Notes: generated by a model not told the origin, from the letters alone. A stretch of DNA of 6,593 nt from Candidatus Scatousia excrementipullorum (GCA_017694215.1 JADIND010000131.1:1-6593), one strand, 5' to 3'. Shown: positions 1-4,224, counted from the stretch's first letter. A program made the numbers and translations.

Positions 1-99
1 TTAATATATTATTAAATTTTCTATACTGGACACGTAGGTAGAATAATTAAAATTTGGGAGCTTGTATTTTGAGTTCCCAAAAACAGAGGTTAAAGAATC

Positions 100-480
100 A
101 TGGTCGATAACAGGTCAGCAGGATTTTTCGGAATAGGCGGTGCTTTTAACTTTAAAAGCGGCGATATATCAGGTACTGCGGCCCGTACACAGGACGACAA
201 AATGGGTCAGGGCAGTGAATATTTTGCTCTGCAGAAAAAAGAAGAAGAAGAGCAGGCAGAAGGTCATGACAGATATATGGACAGAAGTGCCGTTCTGCGT
301 GCAACATTGAATTCTCTTGCAATGATGAATGTTGCAAATGTTATTAACGCTAAAAAAATAGCTATGCAAAACGATTCCAAAAAGAAAAACGTCAAATCCA
401 AAAATTTACAAAATGAAGAAGAATCAGAGGAAGAAAACTTTCTCACTCCTCCGCCTCATATTGATGACATTGTGGATTAA
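100..480 (+). CDS. Hypothetical hydrophilic 126-aa protein
   Basis: I do not recognise this protein. The ATG at 100 is preceded by AGAGG (85-89), about 10 nt away, which supports the start. The N-terminus (residues 6-24) is Gly/Phe-rich. Residues 46-52 are a KKEEEEQ run. Residues 60-92 look helical and mildly hydrophobic (RSAVLRATLNSLAMMNVANV), and 94-112 form a Lys-rich then Glu-rich tail before a PPP motif at 116-118. There is no signal peptide or clear membrane segment, so it is probably cytoplasmic or a substrate of a signal-less export route. The gene converges on the 175-aa gene and their stop codons overlap. Upstream A/T-rich sequence holds a TAGAAT (39-44) and a TGGACA (27-32), but no convincingly spaced -35/-10 pair. 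The reading frame, ribosome site and length make it likely to be real; the function is unknown. Confidence 0.7.
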   Translation: MVDNRSAGFFGIGGAFNFKSGDISGTAARTQDDKMGQGSEYFALQKKEEEEQAEGHDRYMDRSAVLRATLNSLAMMNVANVINAKKIAMQNDSKKKNVKSKNLQNEEESEEENFLTPPPHIDDIVD

Positions 481-1004
481 GCAAAAATAGAATTGTTGCT
501 GCCGGTTGTGCCGTTGTTTGATGAAGCGGTATTTTCACCTTTGTTTTTGCCTGTCATCATCAAAAGTTCACCGTGATAAGAAGGGCTGGAACCGTTTTTG
601 TCTTTGCTTGCTCCAAAGCTTACAAGGCTGTTAAATTTCGGGGTTGCGGTTTTTTGTTCCTGAACGGTAATGTCGTTTACGGCAATAGTCATTTTGCCTT
701 CAACATTTTTCTGAACATTCTGTGCGGCTAATGTATTCAATGCTCTGATTGAATCCATTGCCTGCTGGCTTAATTGAATTTGAAGCCCTGAATTGTTTAA
801 TGCTATTTGTTTTGCGAGGCTTGTGTCAACGTTGCCTTTGTAAAGGTCAACGCCTAAATCTCTTGTCTGGAAGAAATTTTCAGTTCCTGTTGTTTGATAC
901 TGACTGTTTTTGTCAGCGGCACGTTTAAGTATTTCCTGAGATACCTGCTGTAAGGTAGCTCTGTCGATACCAAGATTTAAATTTTGCGAAACACTTAATG
1001 CCAT
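477..1004 (-). CDS. Hypothetical 175-aa protein under a sigma-28-like promoter
   Basis: I do not recognise a family. The ATG at 1004 has AAGGGA (1013-1018) with about 8-9 nt spacing. The N-terminal 30 residues are amphipathic and helical (LGIDRATLQQVSQEILKRAA). Residues 60-100 form a second predicted helix rich in Gln, Asn, Ala and Leu (TSLAKQIALNNSGLQIQLSQ onward). Residues 104-117 look like beta strand, and 133-175 form a Ser/Asn/Gly/Thr-rich, probably disordered tail ending NNSIFA. There is no signal peptide and no Cys. Long Gln/Asn-rich helices with a low-complexity tail resemble secreted filament or secretion-apparatus proteins in composition only. The promoter at 1041-1068 matches the sigma-28/sigma-D pattern, which would fit co-regulation with motility or a related export system. 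That link is inference. Upstream and divergent is the 162-aa gene; the 3' end overlaps the stop of the 126-aa gene. Confidence 0.75.
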   Translation of the reverse strand: MALSVSQNLNLGIDRATLQQVSQEILKRAADKNSQYQTTGTENFFQTRDLGVDLYKGNVDTSLAKQIALNNSGLQIQLSQQAMDSIRALNTLAAQNVQKNVEGKMTIAVNDITVQEQKTATPKFNSLVSFGASKDKNGSSPSYHGELLMMTGKNKGENTASSNNGTTGSNNSIFA

Positions 1005-1040
1005 TAGATTTATCCCTTTTCAATTTTCCTTATACTTATC

Positions 1041-1068
1041 TAATCGGCACCATGAGTGAAAAACTTTA
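1041..1068 (-). promoter_or_regulatory. Sigma-28/sigma-D-like promoter for the 175-aa gene
   Basis: On the minus strand TAAAGTTT (TAAA at 1068-1065) is followed, 16 nt after TAAA, by GCCGATTA (1048-1041). The known flagellar sigma consensus is TAAA-N14-16-GCCGATAA/T, so TAAA is perfect and the -10 has one mismatch in eight to GCCGATAA. A start site expected near 1034 gives a 5' leader of about 30 nt, with the ribosome site at 1013-1018 and the ATG at 1004, which is good geometry. The TAAA also lies inside a small palindrome AAACTTTAAGTTT (1061-1073). Confidence 0.6.
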
Positions 1069-1114
1069 AGTTTCTCTGTTATGTTTGTAATAATTCTTAA
1101 TAAAAACCTTAAAA

Positions 1115-1142
1115 TTTAGCAATTATTTAAAAAAGTTATACT
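1115..1142 (+). promoter_or_regulatory. Possible sigma-A promoter for the 162-aa gene
   Basis: TATACT (1137-1142) is a five-of-six match to TATAAT. A weak -35, TTTAGC (1115-1120), lies 16 nt upstream. The gene starts at 1182. The region is very A/T-rich, with TATATATATA just downstream, so chance matches are likely and the call is tentative. Confidence 0.25.
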
Positions 1143-1181
1143 TTATATATATAACGAGCAATTTAATACGAGAGAATAAGT

Positions 1182-1670
1182 ATGGATTGGGTAAACTTAA
1201 ACTACAAATTGAGTCACTTAAACAACCTTCTTGAATCTGCAAACGGTGCATTGGAAGGGAAGGTTAACGGTCAAAAGGCTGCAGATATCCTGATTGATTT
1301 CGGATCAAACGTTACAAACGGAGCATTGCGTAACGAGATTGCATACGATATCAAGCGTACTACGGGAAGTGACCTCGGAATAGCAATTAACGGACTTGCC
1401 GGATACGGTTCGGAGGAGGCAAACCGCAAGGGTATGACGGGCTTAATAGGAGCGTCATTATTCAGCGGAATATTTAATAATCCGTGGTTTGGCGGAGGCT
1501 GCTGCGGCGGAGGGTTCCCTATGATGGGCGGTTTTATGACGGGCCCGACCTATATGAGCAGCGGAATTTTCGGAGGAATGTATAACGGGATGGCATTGCC
1601 GTCTGCCAGAGTTACGCCTTATTTCGGGTCAGGGATGAGCGTTTTCCAGAACAACGGATTTTTTGCATAG
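1182..1670 (+). CDS. Hypothetical 162-aa Gly/Met/Phe-rich protein
   Basis: Not a family I can name. The ATG at 1182 is preceded by a modest ribosome site (GAGAG, about 1170-1174). The protein has two parts. Residues 1-85 are polar and helical, with no signal peptide (LSHLNNLLESANGALEGKVN; GALRNEIAYDIKRTTGSDLG). From about 86 to 162 it becomes Gly/Met/Phe/Pro-rich: LIGASLFSGIFNNPWFGGG, a GGGCCGGG run at 104-111, then PMMGGFMTGP. The paired Cys 107-108 could bind metal or form disulfides, but nothing proves this. The C-terminus is NNGFFA, echoing NNSIFA of the divergent 175-aa protein. It is monocistronic by appearance: a terminator begins 8 nt after the stop. A surface, aggregating or membrane-inserting protein is conceivable from composition; the function is unknown. 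Confidence 0.75.
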   Translation: MDWVNLNYKLSHLNNLLESANGALEGKVNGQKAADILIDFGSNVTNGALRNEIAYDIKRTTGSDLGIAINGLAGYGSEEANRKGMTGLIGASLFSGIFNNPWFGGGCCGGGFPMMGGFMTGPTYMSSGIFGGMYNGMALPSARVTPYFGSGMSVFQNNGFFA

Positions 1671-1677
1671 TATAAGA

Positions 1678-1711
1678 AACATCGCAGATTATTATATTTG
1701 CGGTGTTTTTT
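1678..1711 (+). terminator. Intrinsic terminator after the 162-aa gene
   Basis: AACATCGCA (1678-1686) pairs with TGCGGTGTT (1699-1707) over nine pairs including one G-U wobble, with a 12-nt loop. A run of six T follows (1706-1711). It sits directly after the stop codon at 1670. Confidence 0.85.
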
Positions 1712-1751
1712 GTATAAATGTTAATTTATGTAAAAATCAATATTAAAATAT

Positions 1752-1779
1752 TAAAGTTTCTGTCGCGAAAAACCGAAGT
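1752..1779 (+). promoter_or_regulatory. Sigma-28-like promoter for the 45-aa gene
   Basis: TAAAGTTT (1752-1759) is identical to the -35 block of the 175-aa gene's promoter. At the same TAAA-N16 spacing lies ACCGAAGT (1772-1779), which keeps the CCGA core of the sigma-28 -10 but departs from GCCGATAA at the other positions. A start near 1786 would leave a leader of about 42 nt containing the ribosome site at 1811-1818. The -10 is weaker than at 1041-1048, so confidence is moderate; the match in sequence and spacing to the other promoter is the main support. Confidence 0.45.
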
Positions 1780-1805
1780 CTAAATTGTTAAGGTTAGACA
1801 GAAAC
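1756..1805. repeat. Perfect 9-bp inverted repeat upstream of the 45-aa gene
   Basis: GTTTCTGTC (1756-1764) and GACAGAAAC (1797-1805) are exact reverse complements 32 nt apart. AACC (1771-1774) and GGTT (1792-1795) could extend the pairing inward. A competing pairing, GTCTAA (1778-1783) with TTAGAC (1794-1799), uses part of the same right arm. The right arm ends 5 nt before the AAGGAG ribosome site. If transcription starts near 1786 the left arm is not in the RNA, so a DNA operator is then the better reading. If a promoter lies further upstream it could be a leader hairpin. Confidence 0.5.
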
Positions 1806-1827
1806 AAGATAAGGAGTGAAGATTAAC

Positions 1828-1965
1828 ATGTACGGATACATTGCATGGCCCGGAGTTTACAGTTTTAAAGATGAAATCGGGCTGCTTATGAAATATTTTA
1901 AGGAACAAATAGAAGACATTTTAAGAAAGATTGAAGAAACAGAAGCAGAAATTGAAGATGCTTAG
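1828..1965 (+). CDS. Small 45-aa protein with a strong ribosome site
   Basis: The ATG at 1828 is preceded by AAGGAGTG (1811-1818), the best ribosome site in the left half of the window. The reading frame ends with TAG at 1963-1965. The protein begins MYGYIAWPGVYSFKDEIGLL, an aromatic, neutral N-terminus. It continues as a charged amphipathic helix from about residue 14 to 45 (KYFKEQIEDILRKIEETEAE) with a heptad-like I/L spacing, suggesting a short coiled coil or oligomerisation helix. There is no membrane segment. I do not recognise it. It has its own upstream regulatory region (sigma-28-like promoter, inverted repeat) and is followed by a terminator at 2038-2066, so it looks like an independent transcription unit. 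Isolation, ribosome site and terminator make a real small gene likely. Confidence 0.7.
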   Translation: MYGYIAWPGVYSFKDEIGLLMKYFKEQIEDILRKIEETEAEIEDA

Positions 1966-2037
1966 CTGTTTGAGACGGGTATGAAAAAGTATATTAGTGA
2001 CAGTGTGCAAGTGTTATGCACAAATTTATTCTGAATT

Positions 2038-2066
2038 AAGCCGGATATATATCCGGCTTTTATTTA
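2038..2066 (+). terminator. Intrinsic terminator after the 45-aa gene
   Basis: AAGCCGGA (2038-2045) pairs perfectly with TCCGGCTT (2052-2059) around a TATATA loop. TTTTATTTAT follows from 2058. It lies 72 nt past the 45-aa stop codon. On the minus strand the T-run is poor, so it acts mainly on plus-strand transcripts. Confidence 0.85.
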
Positions 2067-2090
2067 TAAGAGATGCAAAGTATTCAATCA

Positions 2091-2211
2091 TCCCTTTTTG
2101 TGGAGAGGGTTAGGGTGAGCGGGGTGGACTGAATATTCATTATTGGACGGAAAGCCACCCCACAAAGGCTTACAAGGGTGGCAGAGCCCCGGCCCCCTTT
2201 TTTAAAGGGGG
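2091..2211. repeat. G/C-rich structured intergenic repeat element
   Basis: No gene is visible between 1966 and 2281. In this otherwise A/T-rich DNA there is a G/C-rich block with nested inverted repeats: GGGGTGG (2121-2127) with CCACCCC (2155-2161); GCCACCC (2154-2160) with GGGTGGC (2176-2182); and CCCCCTTT (2193-2200) with AAAGGGGG (2204-2211) around TTT. The first two compete for the same middle arm. The left edge (GTGGAGAGGGTTAGGGTGAG, 2100-2119) resembles a motif I recall from dispersed intergenic repeats in many bacteria. A related G-rich patch lies at 3481-3500. A dispersed REP/MITE-like element is likely, but only a genome search can confirm copy number. Confidence 0.5.
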
Positions 2212-2236
2212 AAGAGAAGGGGGATTTTTCCTTCAA

Positions 2237-2272
2237 TAAGTTTTATTGTTGGGCATGTATGTCCAAAACTTA
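2237..2272. repeat. 8-bp inverted repeat downstream of the first TM2 gene
   Basis: TAAGTTTT (2237-2244) and AAAACTTA (2265-2272) are exact reverse complements, with a partly self-complementary 20-nt centre (GGGCAT / ATGTCC). It lies 10 nt beyond the stop of the minus-strand TM2 gene. It could stabilise the 3' end of that mRNA; there is no T-run after it on the minus strand, so it is not a standard terminator. Confidence 0.4.
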
Positions 2273-2281
2273 CTTACTTTA

Positions 2282-2587
2282 TTATTTCATTGCTGTTGCA
2301 TAAGATATAATAAGAAGAATGGCAAATACAATCAGAACTGCATAGCCGAGATTCTTATTGTAATCTTCAAGCGGTTGTCCCGAACTGTCTTTGTATCTGT
2401 CAAATGTGATTGCGATTAAATCAATTATTGACCATATACCGCATCCGCCTAATGTGAGAGTTTGCAAAATTCCCAGTCCTATATAACCCGTGTAATATCT
2501 GTGTACACCGAGCCATCCTAATAAAAAGCATAACAAAAGCGTAATTGAAAAACTGCGTTGTTTAGTTGGTTGAATTTCATTAGACAT
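2282..2587 (-). CDS. TM2 domain membrane protein (paralogue 1)
   Basis: 101-aa inner-membrane protein of the TM2 family (Pfam PF05154). The ATG at 2587 has GAAGGAAG (2595-2602) as ribosome site. A short polar N-terminus (MSNEIQPTKQ) leads into the first membrane helix at about 14-28. The family signature follows (GVHRYYTG, 27-34), then the second helix at about 35-62 with GIW (50-52) and Asp56. A charged linker (DRYKDSSGQPLEDYNKNL, 63-80) precedes a third hydrophobic segment at about 81-98, an extension beyond the two-helix core. TM2 proteins have no agreed biochemical function in bacteria. It is the last of three tandem paralogues; the first residues MSNEIQP are shared exactly with paralogue 2, and the upstream DNA is similar too, which indicates recent duplication including the leader. 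The gap to paralogue 2 is 89 nt without a clear terminator, so the two may be cotranscribed. Confidence 0.9.
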   Translation of the reverse strand: MSNEIQPTKQRSFSITLLLCFLLGWLGVHRYYTGYIGLGILQTLTLGGCGIWSIIDLIAITFDRYKDSSGQPLEDYNKNLGYAVLIVFAILLIISYATAMK

Positions 2588-2622
2588 AATCTTACTTCCT
2601 TCTATTTTTTATAAAATTTATT

Positions 2623-2637
2623 ACTGATATTAACAGT
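2623..2637. repeat. Inverted repeat upstream of TM2 paralogue 1
   Basis: ACTGATATTAACAGT has ACTG/CAGT half-sites around a 7-nt centre and lies 35 nt upstream of the ATG at 2587. Comparable repeats lie at similar distances before the other two TM2 genes, so it may be an operator. Alone it is short and could be chance. Confidence 0.3.
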
Positions 2638-2676
2638 CTTATTTCCTGTTGTCCTGGATCTTTTGTTGTAATTTAA

Positions 2677-2991
2677 CTAGTCAAACAATCCCCAGGTGAT
2701 AAGGTTTATGAACACAATAATCAGGATTAAGAATGCAAATATTACATAGGATAAATATTTGTTGTATCCTTTTAATTCCTGTCCTTTGCTGTCACGGAAC
2801 TTGTTCAGGATAAGCGACATGTTATCTATCAAATACCAGATGCCAAGACCTCCGAATGTAATGAGCTGCAATATACCTATTAGAGTGTATCCTGTATAAA
2901 ATCTATGCACACCTAAACCGCCGAATAAAAAGCATAGTAAAAGTGTAACTGAAAAATTTTTTTGTTTTACAGGTTGAATTTCATTTGACAT
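2677..2991 (-). CDS. TM2 domain membrane protein (paralogue 2)
   Basis: 104-aa TM2 (PF05154) protein. The frame is open back to an ATG at 3039. I place the start at the ATG at 2991 because it gives MSNEIQPVKQ, matching paralogue 1, and has AAAGGAAG (3000-3007) 8 nt upstream; the longer version would translate over the promoter region. Helix 1 is at about 14-28, GVHRFYTG at 27-34, and helix 2 at about 35-62 with GLGIW at 48-52 and Asp56. The linker is KFRDSKGQELKGYNKYL (64-80), and a third hydrophobic segment spans about 81-100. Residues 57-62 (NMSLIL) differ from the other copies, so this copy has diverged in the second helix. A strong terminator upstream separates it from paralogue 3, so it probably has its own promoter (3030-3058). 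Confidence 0.9.
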   Translation of the reverse strand: MSNEIQPVKQKNFSVTLLLCFLFGGLGVHRFYTGYTLIGILQLITFGGLGIWYLIDNMSLILNKFRDSKGQELKGYNKYLSYVIFAFLILIIVFINLITWGLFD

Positions 2992-3022
2992 AATAGTTAC
3001 TTCCTTTTGTTTTTCTATAATC

Positions 3023-3041
3023 CATTGACATATTATCAATG
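3023..3041. repeat. Inverted repeat (possible operator) upstream of TM2 paralogue 2
   Basis: CATTGACATATTATCAATG has perfect 6-bp arms around a 7-nt centre. It overlaps the proposed -10 of the minus-strand promoter, a classic position for a repressor site. That role is inferred. Confidence 0.45.
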
Positions 3042-3058
3042 TGGCAGTTTTTTGTCAT
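3030..3058 (-). promoter_or_regulatory. Possible promoter for TM2 paralogue 2
   Basis: On the minus strand ATGACA (3058-3053, five of six to TTGACA) is followed after 17 nt by TAATAT (3035-3030), or after 15 nt by GATAAT (3037-3032, five of six). It lies between the terminator at 3081-3127 and the ATG at 2991, where a promoter is expected. Confidence 0.4.
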
Positions 3059-3080
3059 CATCTTTCTGTTTTAATTTATA

Positions 3081-3127
3081 CAAATAAAAAGGAGCAGACT
3101 TTTTATGGAAAAATCCGGCTCCTTTTT
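3081..3127 (-). terminator. Strong terminator after TM2 paralogue 3 (bidirectional shape)
   Basis: AAAAAGGAGC (3086-3095) pairs perfectly with GCTCCTTTTT (3118-3127), and TTTTT (3100-3104) with AAAAA (3109-3113) extends the hairpin inside. Read on the minus strand the stem ends in TTTTTATTTG. It begins 14 nt past the stop of the TM2 gene at 3141. The plus-strand side also ends in five T, but nothing is transcribed toward it from the left. Confidence 0.85.
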
Positions 3128-3140
3128 AATACTCTGTTGA

Positions 3141-3440
3141 CTATGCGGCACTGATAACAGCTACAAGTATTATGATTAATGCAAAGATACCAAGTATAGC
3201 ATAACCTAAATTTTTGTTATAACCTTCGAGTTCTTGTCCCTTGCTGTCTTTGTATTTGCCGAATACTATAGACAAAAGATCTATTAAGTACCAGATACCG
3301 CAGCCGCCTAAAGTAAGAAGTTGTAATACACCAAGACCAATATAGCCTGTATAGAATCTGTGCACTCCGAGTCCGCCTAACAAGAAACACAGAAAAAGCG
3401 TAACAGGATAACTATGTTTTGAATTTTGTAAATTTGACAT
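3141..3440 (-). CDS. TM2 domain membrane protein (paralogue 3)
   Basis: 99-aa TM2 (PF05154) protein. The ATG at 3440 is preceded by AGGAGG (3448-3453) at 7 nt, the strongest ribosome site of the three copies. Helix 1 is at about 12-26, GVHRFYTG at 25-32, helix 2 at about 33-60 with GCGIW (46-50) and Asp54. The linker is GKYKDSKGQELEGYNKNL (61-78), and a hydrophobic C-terminal segment spans 79-98. It is the most canonical copy, and only its N-terminus (MSNLQNSKHSY) differs from the shared MSNEIQP. It lies 66 nt after the DUF2752 gene on the same strand and could be read through from the dut operon, though the gap holds its own inverted repeat. A strong terminator follows. Confidence 0.9.
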   Translation of the reverse strand: MSNLQNSKHSYPVTLFLCFLLGGLGVHRFYTGYIGLGVLQLLTLGGCGIWYLIDLLSIVFGKYKDSKGQELEGYNKNLGYAILGIFALIIILVAVISAA

Positions 3441-3463
3441 TTTACTTCCTCCTATTTAAAATA

Positions 3464-3482
3464 CCTGTTTAAGTTTAACAGG
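3464..3482. repeat. Inverted repeat upstream of TM2 paralogue 3
   Basis: CCTGTTTAAGTTTAACAGG has perfect 6-bp arms around a 7-nt centre, 23 nt before the ATG at 3440. On the minus strand it is followed by TATTTTA, so it might be a weak terminator of the upstream operon instead of an operator or leader hairpin; the sequence does not decide between these. Confidence 0.4.
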
Positions 3483-3506
3483 GAGGGGGGTGAGGGTGTC
3501 ATCCTC

Positions 3507-3818
3507 TCAATGATTGATTTTTGAGCAGTTTTTAATGATAAGCACAATCCATAAAAAGAACATGAGCGGTGCAACAATTACAATTTTCGGGTTGAAGTTG
3601 TATGCATCTAAAAATCTGCCCTCAAAAAGTGCATTGAAGGCTCTTGTAATTCCGCATCCCGGACAGTTGTGATGAGTGAGTATTTTCCAGATACATACAG
3701 TTTTTCCGCCTGTGTGCATAAGAATTTTTACCGCAATATAAAAAAATACCGGCAAAAGAAGTATAAATATAAATTTTACTAACTGTTTATTTACCTGTAG
3801 AACCAAAGCCTCCGGCAC
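3507..3818 (-). CDS. DUF2752 family membrane protein
   Basis: About 103-aa protein of the DUF2752 family (Pfam PF10825), function unknown. The hallmark is NCPGCGITRAFNALFEGRF (51-69), with the CPxCGxTRA motif at 52-60 (Cys52, Cys55), then the NP pair at 76-77. Membrane segments lie at about 14-33 and 79-96, so the Cys motif sits between the two helices. The start is uncertain. The in-frame start is a GTG at 3818, just after an in-frame stop, inside the end of dut and without a proper ribosome site. A TTG at 3806 is the alternative. Either way it overlaps dut by about 20-32 nt, so translation is probably coupled to dut. As I recall, DUF2752 genes often neighbour TM2 or CD225-type small membrane protein genes, as here. 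Confidence 0.8.
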   Translation of the reverse strand: MPEALVLQVNKQLVKFIFILLLPVFFYIAVKILMHTGGKTVCIWKILTHHNCPGCGITRAFNALFEGRFLDAYNFNPKIVIVAPLMFFLWIVLIIKNCSKINH

Positions 3819-4224
3819 CTCTCAGGGTTTCTGTTAATTCTGTGACCACTTCAATTTCGGCCTGTTCAACTTTTGCTATAATCATTTGTGCAATTCTTTC
3901 ATCAGGCTGGATTGTGTATGTTTCGTTTGAAAGATTAACAACGGGAATACAGACTTCACCTCTGTAGTCTTCATCAATAGTTCCGACACAATTTATCAGA
4001 GTTATTCCATGTTTTATCGAAAGGCCGGAACGAGGTCTTATTTGTGCTTCGTAGCCATGTTCAAGTTCTATTTTTAGTCCGGTTGGAATCAATGCTCTTT
4101 CCAGAGGTTTCAGGGTAACCGGTTCTGTTATTGCAGCACACAAATCCATTCCTGCAGCACCTTCGGTCTTGTATTCAGGTACAAATTTATTATGTTCAAG
4201 ACGTTCTATTTTTAATACTGTCAT
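3787..4224 (-). CDS. dut: dUTP diphosphatase (dUTPase)
   Basis: 145-aa homotrimeric dUTPase that hydrolyses dUTP to dUMP and pyrophosphate, keeping uracil out of DNA and supplying dUMP for thymidylate synthesis in the cytoplasm. All five family motifs are present: I, GAAGMDLCA (22-30, Asp27); II, PRSGLS (64-69); III, GTIDEDYRGEV (81-91), with the catalytic Asp84 and the Tyr87 that selects against ribose; IV, RIAQMII (110-116); and V, RGAGGFGSTG (135-144), the flexible C-terminal arm. Length is typical. The ATG at 4224 overlaps the nagZ stop as ATGA and has AGAGGG about 7 nt upstream inside nagZ, indicating translational coupling. The downstream DUF2752 gene overlaps its 3' end. Confidence 0.97.
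   Translation of the reverse strand: MTVLKIERLEHNKFVPEYKTEGAAGMDLCAAITEPVTLKPLERALIPTGLKIELEHGYEAQIRPRSGLSIKHGITLINCVGTIDEDYRGEVCIPVVNLSNETYTIQPDERIAQMIIAKVEQAEIEVVTELTETLRGAGGFGSTGK

Noticed and set aside
1..99. Promoter for the 126-aa gene
   Set aside because: TAGAAT (39-44) and TGGACA (27-32) are each close to consensus but are not correctly spaced to each other or to a partner, in very A/T-rich DNA.
152..446. Minus-strand frames opposite the 126-aa gene
   Set aside because: Phe/Leu/Cys-rich translations typical of antisense to A/G-rich coding sequence; three overlap each other in different frames and none has supporting signals.
1061..1073. AAACTTTAAGTTT palindrome as a separate operator
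   Set aside because: It is A/T-rich and explained by the -35 block TAAAGTTT of the sigma-28-like promoter; too little to claim an independent site.
1981..2034. Possible 17-codon frame starting ATGAAAAAG after the 45-aa gene
   Set aside because: Too short, with only a poor ribosome site (GAGACGGG) directly in front of the ATG; it lies in what is more simply the 3' leader before the terminator.
2237..2272. Inverted repeat as intrinsic terminator of TM2 paralogue 1
   Set aside because: On the minus strand no T-run follows the stem, so it is listed as a repeat only.
2992..3039. 16-residue N-terminal extension of TM2 paralogue 2
   Set aside because: The extension has no ribosome site, would cover the promoter and inverted repeat, and paralogue 1 begins at the equivalent internal Met.
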